From Bacteroidota bacterium (lineage in GTDB: Bacteria > Bacteroidota > Bacteroidia > Bacteroidales > VadinHA17): a stretch of 51,435 nt of DNA. Location: contig JAUXED010000005.1 of the NCBI GenBank assembly GCA_030618105.1, positions 1 to 51,435 on the forward strand, given 5' to 3'. The position numbers and the translations under genes are program-made. This document shows positions 24,513 through 32,729 of this stretch, piece after piece; position 1 is the first letter of the stretch, and each line of letters starts with the position of its first letter. The notes under the pieces were generated by a model. That model was not told the DNA's origin, searched no databases, and saw only the letters and a list, made by a program, of their open reading frames with translations.

Positions 24513-26867
24513 ATGGCTTTTGCAAAATCAAAATACAAGAAATATCTGTATTGGTTCTGGGGTATTTTTTCCTTCCCGTTTGTCTTTGCTATTCTTCTGT
24601 TTGCCTTGATTTCATTTAATATTTTCGGTCCTATGCCCTCTTTTAAACAGCTTGAGAATCCGGAGAATGATCTGGCTTCTGAAGTATGGTCTGAAGATGG
24701 AAAATTACTTGGGAAATTCTACATAATAAACAGGACATGGACAGACATAGATGTAATATCTCCCTATGTTGTTGATGCACTAATTGCTACAGAAGACATT
24801 AGATTTTATAAACACTCAGGTGTTGACATAAGAGGCTTGGGAAGAGTGATATATAAAACAATATTACAGGGAGAATCAAGTGCAGGAGGAGGCAGTACCA
24901 TTACACAGCAACTGGCAAAAAATCTTTTCCCGCGCGATACTACAACTTACAAGTTTGCCCTGGTGAAAATAGCCAATCTGGGCATTATAAAGTTTAAAGA
25001 ATGGGTAACAGCAGTAAAATTGGAAAGGAGCTACACTAAGAATGAATTAATTACAATGTATCTGAATGTGTTTGATTTTTTGAATCAGGCAGTAGGAATA
25101 AACTCAGCAGCTTCAATATATTTTAATTCTTCACCTGATTCATTGAATCTTGAAGAGTCGGCAATGTTAGTGGGAATGTTAAAAAACTCATCATATTATA
25201 ATCCTTTAAGGAGATATGATGAAACTCTTCACAGGAGAAATGTTGTGCTTTCACAAATGGTGAAATATGGGTATCTGGAGAAAGAAATATTTGACTCGGT
25301 TAAAACCCTGCCAATCGAGCTTGATTATAAAAAACAAAGCCATGATCTGGGATTAGCTACATACTTCAGGGAATATCTGCGAGTTGCAATGAATAGATCT
25401 AAGCCTGAGCGAAGATATTTTTTTACTAAGCGGCAGTATGAAGAAGCAAAATATCAGTGGGAGAATAATCCTCTTTACGGATGGTGTTCTAAAAATAATA
25501 AACCTGACGGGTCGGAATATAACCTTTATCGTGATGGTCTGAAGATTTATACTACAATTAATTTCACTATGCAGGGATATGCCGAAAATGCAATAAAAGA
25601 GCATTTGGGTAAGGACCTTCAGAAAACTTTTATGGTTTCAGCCGAAAATTACAAGAATCCTCCATTCTCTGATGATCTGGATCGTAACGAAATAGCTAAT
25701 CTGATGGAAATTGCCACCCATCGTACCGAGCGTTATAGAAAATTAAGAAATGCCGGGGTTTCTGAAGATTCAATTAATGCATCCTTTAACCAGCCGGTAG
25801 AGATGAAGGTTTTTTCCTGGGATGGAGAGATAGATACAGTTATGACACCCCTTGATTCTATCAGGTATTACAAGTATTTTGTAAGATCCGGACTTATGTC
25901 AATCGATCCTCACACCGGATATGTAAAAGCTTATGTTGGTGGTCCTGATTTCAGATACTTCAAATATGATGCAGTAACTAATCAAAAACGACAAATTGGA
26001 AGTACCATTAAACCATTCCTGTATACACTGGCAATGCAGGATGGGTATACCCCTTGTTATCAGGTTCCAAATGTGCCACAAACTTTTATTGTGAATGATT
26101 CAGTCTGGCGTCCCGCCAGTACCGGGCCCAGGGATTTTTGGGGGAAAATGGTGTCATTGAAGTTTGGATTGGCACATTCTGAGAATTATGTTTCAGCATG
26201 GTTGATTAAAAAATTTAATCCTCAGTCAGTTAGAGATTTAATGCAAAAAATGGGTATTCGTAGTTTTATTGATCCTGTACCGTCAATCTTTCTTGGCACC
26301 TCAGAAGTGTCACTATATGAAATGGTTGGGGCATATAGCACTTATGCAAATAAAGGGATTCATATTAAACCAATTTTTATTACCCGAATTGAAGATAAAG
26401 AGGGGAATCTTATTTCAACATTTAAACCATCATTTAAGGAAGCAATCAGTGAGCCGGATGCCTACCTGATGCTGAATTTGTTAGAGGGAGTTGTTAAGGA
26501 TGGTACCGGGCGCAGATTACGCTGGAAATACGAGCTAATGAATGAAATTGGAGGGAAAACGGGTACTACGCAAAACCAGTCTGATGGTTGGTTTATGGGA
26601 GTAACCCCAAAACTGGTTACAGGTGTATGGTCTGGTTGGCCTGACAGATCGGTCCATTTTGAACGTCTGGCACTTGGATCAGGAGCAAATATGGCTCTTC
26701 CGGTGTTCGGTCTTTATATGCAGCAAATTTATAATGATAGTTTGAATGTAACGACTGAGGATGTTTTTGAACCACCACGAGTTTTTAATATTGAACTCGA
26801 TTGCGACCAGTACAAAAAAGAAAATCCACAGGACAATTATAATCCGTTTGATGAGGAGATTTATTGA
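24513..26867 (+). CDS. mrcA: Penicillin-binding protein 1A (bifunctional)
   Basis: About 784 residues from the ATG at 24513 ('MAFAKSKYKKYLYWF'); an earlier in-frame ATG at 24471 would start inside a repeat. One N-terminal transmembrane helix is followed by the GT51 glycosyltransferase domain ('ATEDIRFYKHSGVDIRGLGR', 'GGSTITQQLAKNLF') and the transpeptidase domain with Ser in 'GSTIKPF', 'SEN' and 'GGKTGTTQNQSDGWF'. It polymerises and cross-links peptidoglycan at the inner membrane. It ends in 'NPFDEEIY', and the stop codon is part of an ATTGAAAGTTGAGG repeat start. Confidence 0.93.
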   Translation: MAFAKSKYKKYLYWFWGIFSFPFVFAILLFALISFNIFGPMPSFKQLENPENDLASEVWSEDGKLLGKFYIINRTWTDIDVISPYVVDALIATEDIRFYKHSGVDIRGLGRVIYKTILQGESSAGGGSTITQQLAKNLFPRDTTTYKFALVKIANLGIIKFKEWVTAVKLERSYTKNELITMYLNVFDFLNQAVGINSAASIYFNSSPDSLNLEESAMLVGMLKNSSYYNPLRRYDETLHRRNVVLSQMVKYGYLEKEIFDSVKTLPIELDYKKQSHDLGLATYFREYLRVAMNRSKPERRYFFTKRQYEEAKYQWENNPLYGWCSKNNKPDGSEYNLYRDGLKIYTTINFTMQGYAENAIKEHLGKDLQKTFMVSAENYKNPPFSDDLDRNEIANLMEIATHRTERYRKLRNAGVSEDSINASFNQPVEMKVFSWDGEIDTVMTPLDSIRYYKYFVRSGLMSIDPHTGYVKAYVGGPDFRYFKYDAVTNQKRQIGSTIKPFLYTLAMQDGYTPCYQVPNVPQTFIVNDSVWRPASTGPRDFWGKMVSLKFGLAHSENYVSAWLIKKFNPQSVRDLMQKMGIRSFIDPVPSIFLGTSEVSLYEMVGAYSTYANKGIHIKPIFITRIEDKEGNLISTFKPSFKEAISEPDAYLMLNLLEGVVKDGTGRRLRWKYELMNEIGGKTGTTQNQSDGWFMGVTPKLVTGVWSGWPDRSVHFERLALGSGANMALPVFGLYMQQIYNDSLNVTTEDVFEPPRVFNIELDCDQYKKENPQDNYNPFDEEIY

Positions 26868-26872
26868 AAGTT

Positions 26873-26936
26873 GAGGAGAAGAGGTGATGAGGAGATGAGG
26901 AAATGAGGAGATGAGGAAATGAGGAAATAAGGTGAA
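26873..26936 (+). repeat. 8-nt tandem repeat GAGGAGAT/GAGGAAAT, 8 units
   Basis: Eight units alternating GAGGAGAT, GAGGAAAT and GAGGTGAT, starting 5 nt after the PBP1A stop and in its sense. The convergent radA side carries a different family (26995-27030). Confidence 0.9.
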
Positions 26937-26994
26937 GAATTAAGAGTTTGAGGTTTAAAAAGTTCAAGGCTCAAAGCACTATTAATCTTATAAC

Positions 26995-27030
26995 TTTAGG
27001 CACTCCAAACTTTAGGCATTTTAGGCACTT
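26995..27030 (-). repeat. GTGCCTAAAATGCCTAAAG repeat after radA
   Basis: Minus sense: three GCCTAAA units spaced 10-18 nt apart, beginning 5 nt after the radA stop (27033-27035). A single copy lies at 21792-21800. Confidence 0.7.
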
Positions 27031-27032
27031 TT

Positions 27033-28397
27033 TTATTTGAAAATGCTTTTTATAAGATCTTCTATTCGTGACTGAAAATGGATTTTGATATTAAACTTTG
27101 AAAAATCAAGGCCTTTACGGTTATATTTTGAAATATACATTTCGCTAAATCCCAGCTTTTCTGCTTCACGAATTCGTTGTTCAATTCTGTTAACAGGCCG
27201 GATTTCTCCGGAAAGACCAACCTCACCGGCAAAACATATACGCTTATTGATTGGGATATCTATGTTTGAGGATAAAACAGCCGAGATAACTGCCAGATCG
27301 ATTGCCGGATCATTAACTTTTATTCCTCCTGCTATATTAAGAAAAACATCTTTTGCAACCAGCCTGAACCCGGCCCGTTTCTCCAAAACAGCCAGTAACA
27401 TATTTAATCTTCTAAGGTCGAACCCGGTGGATGACCGTTGTGGAGTTCCGTATACTGCGGAGCTAACAAGCGCCTGTGTTTCGATAAGGAAAGGTCTGAC
27501 CCCATCAATAGTTGCAGAAATGGATACGCCGCTTAGATTTTCATCGATGTGAGAAACTAATAATTCTGATGGATTGTGTACTTCCCTGAGGCCGTTGCTT
27601 CTCATTTCGTAAATACCCAGTTCGGATGTTGATCCGAATCGGTTTTTTGTTGCTCTAAGGATGCGGTACAAATGATTTTGGTCGCCTTCAAATTGCAATA
27701 CTACATCTACAATGTGCTCAAGTGCCTTTGGTCCGGCAAGATTTCCTTCTTTTGTAATATGCCCGATAAGCAAAACCGGAATACCGGTTTCCTTAGCATA
27801 TTTAAGAAGACGAACGGTACATTCTCGTATTTGAGAGATACTTCCCGGTGAAGAAGAGATGTTTTCTGTAAACATGGTTTGAATAGAATCCACAATCACT
27901 AATCCTGCTTTAGTGTTTTCTATTTGTGTAAGAACATTTTCCAGTGATGTCTCGGTAAGAATATAACAATTTTCATGATTTGACTTGATACGGCTGGCTC
28001 TGAGTTTAATTTGGCTGTTGCTTTCTTCCCCTGAAACATAAAGAATTTTTAACTCTTTTAATCCGAGTGCCAGCTGGAGAGCCAGTGTGGATTTTCCTAT
28101 TCCCGGTTCTCCACCAAGAAGAATAATTGATCCGGGAACTATTCCTCCGCCGAGTATCCTGTTCAACTCTATGCTGCGAGTATCAATTCTTGATTCTTCA
28201 AGGGAAGCTATTTCCTGCAGGGTTACTGGTTTCGCGGTTCCGGTGAATGTGTAATTAGTTGTTTTGCCGGCGCTATCTTTTCTAACAACCTCTTCAATAT
28301 AGGTATTCCATTCCCCGCAGGATGGACAACGGCCAATCCATTTGGATGATTCAACACCGCAATTCTGACATACCCAGATTGTCTTTGTTTTTGGCAT
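27033..28397 (-). CDS. radA: DNA repair protein RadA (Sms)
   Basis: The 454-residue protein has an N-terminal zinc finger (Cys10, Cys13, Cys24, Cys27), Walker A 'GGEPGIGKST' at 95-104, the RadA-specific 'KNRFG' motif, and a Lon-like C-terminal domain ('GGIKVNDPAIDLAVISAVLS', 'CFAGEVGLSGEIRPV'). RadA is a RecA-like, DnaB-type branch-migration helicase in recombination. It is transcribed away from hldE with 112 nt between the genes. Confidence 0.95.
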   Translation of the reverse strand: MPKTKTIWVCQNCGVESSKWIGRCPSCGEWNTYIEEVVRKDSAGKTTNYTFTGTAKPVTLQEIASLEESRIDTRSIELNRILGGGIVPGSIILLGGEPGIGKSTLALQLALGLKELKILYVSGEESNSQIKLRASRIKSNHENCYILTETSLENVLTQIENTKAGLVIVDSIQTMFTENISSSPGSISQIRECTVRLLKYAKETGIPVLLIGHITKEGNLAGPKALEHIVDVVLQFEGDQNHLYRILRATKNRFGSTSELGIYEMRSNGLREVHNPSELLVSHIDENLSGVSISATIDGVRPFLIETQALVSSAVYGTPQRSSTGFDLRRLNMLLAVLEKRAGFRLVAKDVFLNIAGGIKVNDPAIDLAVISAVLSSNIDIPINKRICFAGEVGLSGEIRPVNRIEQRIREAEKLGFSEMYISKYNRKGLDFSKFNIKIHFQSRIEDLIKSIFK

Positions 28398-28471
28398 AGT
28401 AATTTTGAGGTCAAAAAATAAAACCTTCTTTACAATGTATTAATGTATTATATTCTATTATTTTTCTAAAA

Positions 28472-28503
28472 AGTTACGAGTTCTCTTTGCCTTCTGCCTT
28501 TTC
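28472..28503 (-). repeat. AAGGCAG and CTCGTAAC repeat fragments after the hldE-type gene
   Basis: Minus sense: AAAAGGCAGAAGGCAAAG then CTCGTAAC, in the sense of the gene whose stop is at 28510-28512. Both units are shared with other gaps (3139, 6792). Confidence 0.65.
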
Positions 28504-28509
28504 TTCACT

Positions 28510-29007
28510 TTACTTAACCTTATTTATTTTTTCTAATATACCTGAAGTAGAATACCCCTCAATAAAATCAAGCATCTTAATCTCACCTCCATTTTCTTTA
28601 ACAATATCATAACCAACAATTTCTTCGGGATTGTAATCACCCCCTTTTACCAGGATATCAGGCCTGATTTGTTTAATTAATTTGTATGGGGTTTCTTCAT
28701 CAAACAATACAATATTGTTAACAAAGCTAAAAGCTGCCAGTGTCATCGCCCTGGATTCCTGATCAAGCACAGGTCTGCCGTGACCTTTGATCTTTATTAC
28801 AGATGAATCGGAATTAAGTCCGATAATTAAAATATCACCCAGATCGGCTGCCTGCGTAAGATATTTAACATGTCCGAGGTGGATAAGATCGAAGCAACCG
28901 TTGGTAAAAACAACTTTTAGGTTTTTAAACCGGTAAAAGGAAAGAAGACGCATGAGATCAATCCCGGTTACAATTTTGGATTTAATGAGCGTATACTTAT
29001 TCATCAT
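28510..29007 (-). CDS. hldE: D-glycero-beta-D-manno-heptose 1-phosphate adenylyltransferase (RfaE domain II)
   Basis: The 165-residue nucleotidyltransferase has 'TNGCFDLIHLGHVKYL' with the HxGH catalytic motif and 'VKGGDYNPEEIVG' typical of the C-terminal domain of HldE. The kinase domain of bifunctional HldE is absent. It activates heptose for LPS inner core. The ATG overlaps the stop of the upstream YbhN-like gene by 4 nt, so the two are translationally coupled. Confidence 0.82.
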   Translation of the reverse strand: MMNKYTLIKSKIVTGIDLMRLLSFYRFKNLKVVFTNGCFDLIHLGHVKYLTQAADLGDILIIGLNSDSSVIKIKGHGRPVLDQESRAMTLAAFSFVNNIVLFDEETPYKLIKQIRPDILVKGGDYNPEEIVGYDIVKENGGEIKMLDFIEGYSTSGILEKINKVK

Positions 29008-30059
29008 TCAGTAGTTTTAGATTCTGCCTGAAAAGATAACCTTTTTCTTTTTTTTCTCTCAAGAAAAATCATTAAAAATGAGTAAGCCCCTAAAATTATC
29101 ACTAAAAGTGTTTGTGATTCATGCGATAATGTTGCGTATACAAGCCCTTTTTCCCTGCTTATTCCGTATATGGTCAACCCCTTATAAATTATCCAGTGAA
29201 AAGCTCCAATGCCACCCTGAACAGGAGCTGCCATGCCTAGGGTGCCGACAACTAAAAGAAATAAACCATCAAGAGCAGTTAAATGTGAAGTTTCAGGAAT
29301 TGAATAAACAACAACCCATGTCATAAGAAAATAAATAAACCACAACAGGACAGTATGAAAAACAAAAACCCTTCGCCTTTTCATACTGAATACGGTTTTT
29401 AATCCTTCAAATATTCCCAGGATGATCTTTTTTGTTTTCCGGTAAAACGGGAGATCTGAAAATTTTGAACGGTAATAGATAAAAACTATAACCAGGATAA
29501 TTATTACTGAAATAATAGCTATCCAGATAATGGATGGAAAATTTAATGCAGCAATAATTTTTTCGTACAGCGGATCAAAAACCTGAGTTTTTAAAAAATG
29601 ACCAAAAAAATTGATCCTGGCAAAAAAGACAATCACTAACAGTCCCAAAAGCACTATCATATCAATGGTTCTTTCAATAATAACAGTCCCGATCAAAGCA
29701 TCCATTGGGACTTTATTAGTGCGGTTAAGTGTAGCACAACGAGTTACCTCACCAAAGCGCGGAAGTGTAAAATTTGCAAGGTATCCTGTCATTAAAGCAT
29801 GAAATGTATCTTTCAGTGGTGGTTTAAAACCCAGGGGTTCAATTAGCATTTTCCAGCGATAGGCTCGTACAACGAACCCCAGGAATCCCAGTAAGAGTGA
29901 AAGGAGTATCCAGAAATAGTTTGCATTTTTAAGATCTGAAAGAAGAGCCTGAAAACTAATATTCCGGAACGCAAAATAGAGTAAAACTATTCCCAGGCTA
30001 AGAAATATAAGAAAATTCAGTATGGCACGTAATTTCTTTTTCAATTTAAGCAATTTCAA
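29004..30059 (-). CDS. YbhN/AglD-type membrane protein (lysylphosphatidylglycerol synthase TM region)
   Basis: The 351-residue protein has about eight hydrophobic helices and the UPF0104 motifs 'YRWKMLIEPLG', 'GYLANFTLPRFGEVTRC' and 'GTLGMAAPVQGGIGAFHW'. No soluble transferase domain is attached. Members are flippase- or synthase-like membrane proteins of uncertain role. Coupling to the heptose adenylyltransferase suggests a job in envelope lipid or LPS assembly. The C-terminus is basic ('LERKKRKRLSFQ'), placing it in the cytoplasm. Confidence 0.82.
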   Translation of the reverse strand: MKLLKLKKKLRAILNFLIFLSLGIVLLYFAFRNISFQALLSDLKNANYFWILLSLLLGFLGFVVRAYRWKMLIEPLGFKPPLKDTFHALMTGYLANFTLPRFGEVTRCATLNRTNKVPMDALIGTVIIERTIDMIVLLGLLVIVFFARINFFGHFLKTQVFDPLYEKIIAALNFPSIIWIAIISVIIILVIVFIYYRSKFSDLPFYRKTKKIILGIFEGLKTVFSMKRRRVFVFHTVLLWFIYFLMTWVVVYSIPETSHLTALDGLFLLVVGTLGMAAPVQGGIGAFHWIIYKGLTIYGISREKGLVYATLSHESQTLLVIILGAYSFLMIFLERKKRKRLSFQAESKTTE

Positions 30060-30150
30060 TAATGATCATACTGTAAAATATTGCGATGATCAAATTTGCA
30101 AAGTTAAAATAAATTTTCAGCCATTTTTAACTTTAATCAGTCTTAGAAAT

Positions 30151-30246
30151 CCACCTTCTTTGATAGTGGTCATTTTTTTTTTGTTGAACATGATATAAAT
30201 CATTCCTTGATTATATTAATAAAGAAGCCACCTTCTTAGAGGGTGG
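30151..30246. repeat. Pair of 19-nt imperfect palindromes
   Basis: Copies at 30151-30169 and 30228-30246 share CCACCTTCTT and end GTGG; each can form a CCACC/GGTGG-type stem. The first is followed by a run of ten T on the plus strand, so it could act as a terminator for a short plus-strand RNA. Confidence 0.4.
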
Positions 30247-30399
30247 ATATTTACTCATCTCTAAATGGCAGGCATGTAATCAATTATTTTTCTTCGAAAC
30301 AATTATTGCGATACAACCATAACACTCACGATTTTCATCCCACTTACTGACAGGGGAAAGCATTTAAGATATTATCATAAATATGCAGGATTGTAAAAA

Positions 30400-30430
30400 T
30401 TGAAAATTACCAATAATTTTACTAAATTTG
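30400..30430 (+). promoter_or_regulatory. Bacteroidetes-type promoter before the GT5 gene
   Basis: TTG at 30400-30402, 20 nt, TAAATTTG at 30423-30430. Matches the expected pattern; start codon at 30460. Confidence 0.55.
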
Positions 30431-30459
30431 CAAATTATTATAAAAGCATATTTTATTTG

Positions 30460-31266
30460 ATGGAGAACAAAAAGGTTTTATTTGTTTCTCAGGAAATTAC
30501 CCCTTACCTGCCCGAGAATGAAATGTCCCGAATTGGACGCTATTTACCTCAGGGCATCCAGGAAAAAGGCAAAGAGATACGTACTTTTATGCCTAAGTTC
30601 GGATGTGTTAAAGAAAGAAGAAATCAACTTCACGAGGTAATCAGGCTATCTGGTATGAACGTTATCATTGATGACTCCGATCATCCGCTAATTATTAAAG
30701 TAGCTTCCATTCAATCTGCCAGGATGCAGGTTTATTTCATTGATAATGAAGATTATTTCCAGAGAAAATTTATACTTACTGATAAAAAAGGGGAAGAATT
30801 TAGTGATAATGATGAGCGGGCAATCTTCTATGCGCGTGGTGTGCTTGAAACCGTAAGAAAATTGAGATGGGCTCCTGACATTGTTCATTGTCATGGTTGG
30901 TTTACAAGTTTAGTACCGCTTTATCTTAAGAAAAGCTTTGCTGATAATCCCTTGTTCTCAGACTCTAAAGTGGTGTATTCGGTATATGATAGTGAATTTA
31001 AGAAATCGTTGAATCCTTCGTTTAAAAAGAAACTTCTGCTCGAAGGTATTACTAAAGATGATATTAAAATAATTAACGACGCCAATTATTTAAATTTGAA
31101 TAAGCTTGCCATTACAAATTCGGATGCTGTTATTATGGGAAGTGAGAAAATAAATTCCGAGTTGAAAACGTTTATTGAGGAATGGGGTATACCTGTTTTG
31201 GAGTATAAAGGGGAGGATGAGTATATTGATAAGTATTCCGATTTCTATGATGAACTTATATCTTAA
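30460..31266 (+). CDS. Glycogen/starch-synthase-like GT5 single-domain protein
   Basis: About 268 residues from the ATG at 30460; a TTG-initiated extension to 30400 would overlap the promoter. The sequence matches only the N-terminal (starch synthase catalytic) half of GT5 enzymes: 'KKVLFVSQEITPYLPENEM' and 'DIVHCHGWFTSLVPLYLKK'. The second Rossmann domain that binds ADP-glucose is missing and the glucan-binding loop KxGGL is not present, so glycogen synthesis is doubtful. This short form is recurrent in Bacteroidetes beside DUF4270 and glmS, as here. The DUF4270 gene starts 7 nt after the stop. Confidence 0.72.
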   Translation: MENKKVLFVSQEITPYLPENEMSRIGRYLPQGIQEKGKEIRTFMPKFGCVKERRNQLHEVIRLSGMNVIIDDSDHPLIIKVASIQSARMQVYFIDNEDYFQRKFILTDKKGEEFSDNDERAIFYARGVLETVRKLRWAPDIVHCHGWFTSLVPLYLKKSFADNPLFSDSKVVYSVYDSEFKKSLNPSFKKKLLLEGITKDDIKIINDANYLNLNKLAITNSDAVIMGSEKINSELKTFIEEWGIPVLEYKGEDEYIDKYSDFYDELIS

Positions 31267-31273
31267 TACCAAT

Positions 31274-32575
31274 ATGAAATTACCAATTATTAACCGGTTA
31301 ATTATATTACCGGTTTCATATATTACCCTTTCTGTTTCCGTCCTTTTTTTGGGCGGTTTGTTTTTACTAACTTCTTGCGACGACGAAGGCACCCTTATAG
31401 GTGAAAATCTCCAACCCCAAAGCGACAAATTTTCAGTTAATTATTATGATAAGTTCGTGGTTGAAGTGTATACCGGATCATTAGATTCATTAAGAACAGA
31501 TGAAATGGCATTAGCTGTAGCTGGTGAATTTATTGATCCTGTATTTGGTACTACTAACGCTGATTTTATTTCACAGGTACGATTGTCAGGCGAATTGATT
31601 TTCAGCGAGTATCCTCCGGTTATTGATTCTCTTATTGTGTTTCTTGAAGTTGCCGGTTCATATGGTGATACTAACTCTATAATGGAAATTAATGTTCATG
31701 AGCTTAAAAAAGATATTTATCCTGATTCTGCTTATTACTCAAATTTGAATCAGGAAGGTTTATACTATGAGAATGTTGTAGGCTCGGCAAATTACAATGC
31801 ATCTGATACTTTAATTAAAATATATATGAATGATGCATTTGCTGAGAAGATAATAGCTGATACAAGTATTTTAATCTCGCAGGACGACTTTTTGCAGAAA
31901 TTTAAAGGCTTGTATTTCACTTCAGATATACAGGCAGGGAATGGATCATTAACCAATTTTAACCTGCCTTCATTATCAACCGAAATGGTATTATTTTTTC
32001 ATTATCCCTCATCCGACACATTGTTTTATTTTTATAATTTCTCTATCAGCCAAAGTTCTGCACGTATAAATATGTATTCTCATGATTTCAGCACTGCTGA
32101 TCCTATATACAGCATCACCCATCTGAATGATAATATAGAAGACAGTGTCAGCTACACACAAGGATTGGCGGGGGTATATACAGAGCTTAAATTTCCTGAA
32201 CTTGAAAACTGGCGCGATTCCCTGCCAATTGCAATAAATAAAGCAGAACTGATAGTTAATTTATCAACTGACGACCCCTACTCTTCTGAATACACTCCAC
32301 CGGAGTATTTGGATATAAAAATCCGCGATGAGAATGGGAATTTTGAAACAGTATATGATCTTGTTCTTGGCAGATATTATTTTGGGGGAGATCTTAAGGA
32401 GGGAGTATATACTTTCAATATTTCAGATTTTGTTCATAAATACCTTACCGGATATTATGACGATCCTACGGTTTATATCTTTGTCAATACGTATTATTAC
32501 CGGGCTAACAGGGCAGTGCTTAGCGGGTATAACCACTCCGGGAAAGTTAAGCTGAAGATGACTTATACTAAATAA
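31274..32575 (+). CDS. DUF4270 lipoprotein
   Basis: About 433 residues from the ATG at 31274; longer in-frame starts overlap the previous gene. The N-terminal helix ends in 'LLTSCDDEGTLIGE', a lipobox with Cys about residue 31, so the protein is exported and lipid anchored. The rest is beta-rich with 'DEMALAVAGEFIDPVFGTTNADF', the conserved DUF4270 opening. The function is unknown; the family is restricted to Bacteroidetes. It is co-transcribed with the GT5-like gene. A 9-nt repeat array starts 2 nt after the stop. Confidence 0.78.
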   Translation: MKLPIINRLIILPVSYITLSVSVLFLGGLFLLTSCDDEGTLIGENLQPQSDKFSVNYYDKFVVEVYTGSLDSLRTDEMALAVAGEFIDPVFGTTNADFISQVRLSGELIFSEYPPVIDSLIVFLEVAGSYGDTNSIMEINVHELKKDIYPDSAYYSNLNQEGLYYENVVGSANYNASDTLIKIYMNDAFAEKIIADTSILISQDDFLQKFKGLYFTSDIQAGNGSLTNFNLPSLSTEMVLFFHYPSSDTLFYFYNFSISQSSARINMYSHDFSTADPIYSITHLNDNIEDSVSYTQGLAGVYTELKFPELENWRDSLPIAINKAELIVNLSTDDPYSSEYTPPEYLDIKIRDENGNFETVYDLVLGRYYFGGDLKEGVYTFNISDFVHKYLTGYYDDPTVYIFVNTYYYRANRAVLSGYNHSGKVKLKMTYTK

Positions 32576-32576
32576 T

Positions 32577-32656
32577 GGAATAGAGGGAATAGAGGGAATA
32601 GAGGGAATAGAGGGAATAGAGGGAATAGAGGGAGTAGAGGGAGTAGAGGGGATAAA
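32577..32656 (+). repeat. 9-nt tandem repeat GGGAATAGA, 9 units
   Basis: A partial unit, five perfect GGGAATAGA units, two GGGAGTAGA units and GGGGATAAA. It begins 2 nt after the DUF4270 stop. Same family as 24434 and 36894. Confidence 0.92.
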
Positions 32657-32686
32657 GGGAAGAATGTAAAGTTCAACGCTTCCTAT

Positions 32687-32720
32687 TAACTTTTAACTTT
32701 ATAACTTTTAACTTTTAACG
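32687..32720 (+). repeat. TAACTTTTAACTTTATAAC repeat before glmS
   Basis: Four to five AACTTT(T/A) units ending 9 nt before the glmS ATG at 32730, in the sense of glmS. Confidence 0.8.
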
Positions 32721-32729
32721 TTTATCTTT

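Larger units (their letters stand above)
30060..30459. other. 400-nt divergent gap with two 19-nt hairpin elements
   Basis: No tandem repeats. Contains the -7-like site TAACTTTG for the minus gene (30106-30099), the plus-strand promoter before 30460, and two related 19-nt imperfect palindromes (30151-30169 and 30228-30246) 58 nt apart. A minus-strand 18-codon frame at 30117-30173 is open but not convincing as a gene. Confidence 0.5.

Noticed and set aside
30117-30173. 18-codon minus-strand frame beginning MTTIKEGGFLRL
   Set aside because: Very short, overlaps the hairpin element, with no promoter or coding support; could be a leader peptide but nothing shows it.
32576-32729. glmS ribozyme in the glmS leader
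   Set aside because: The leader is a 9-nt repeat plus AACTTTTAAC units and shows none of the ribozyme core.
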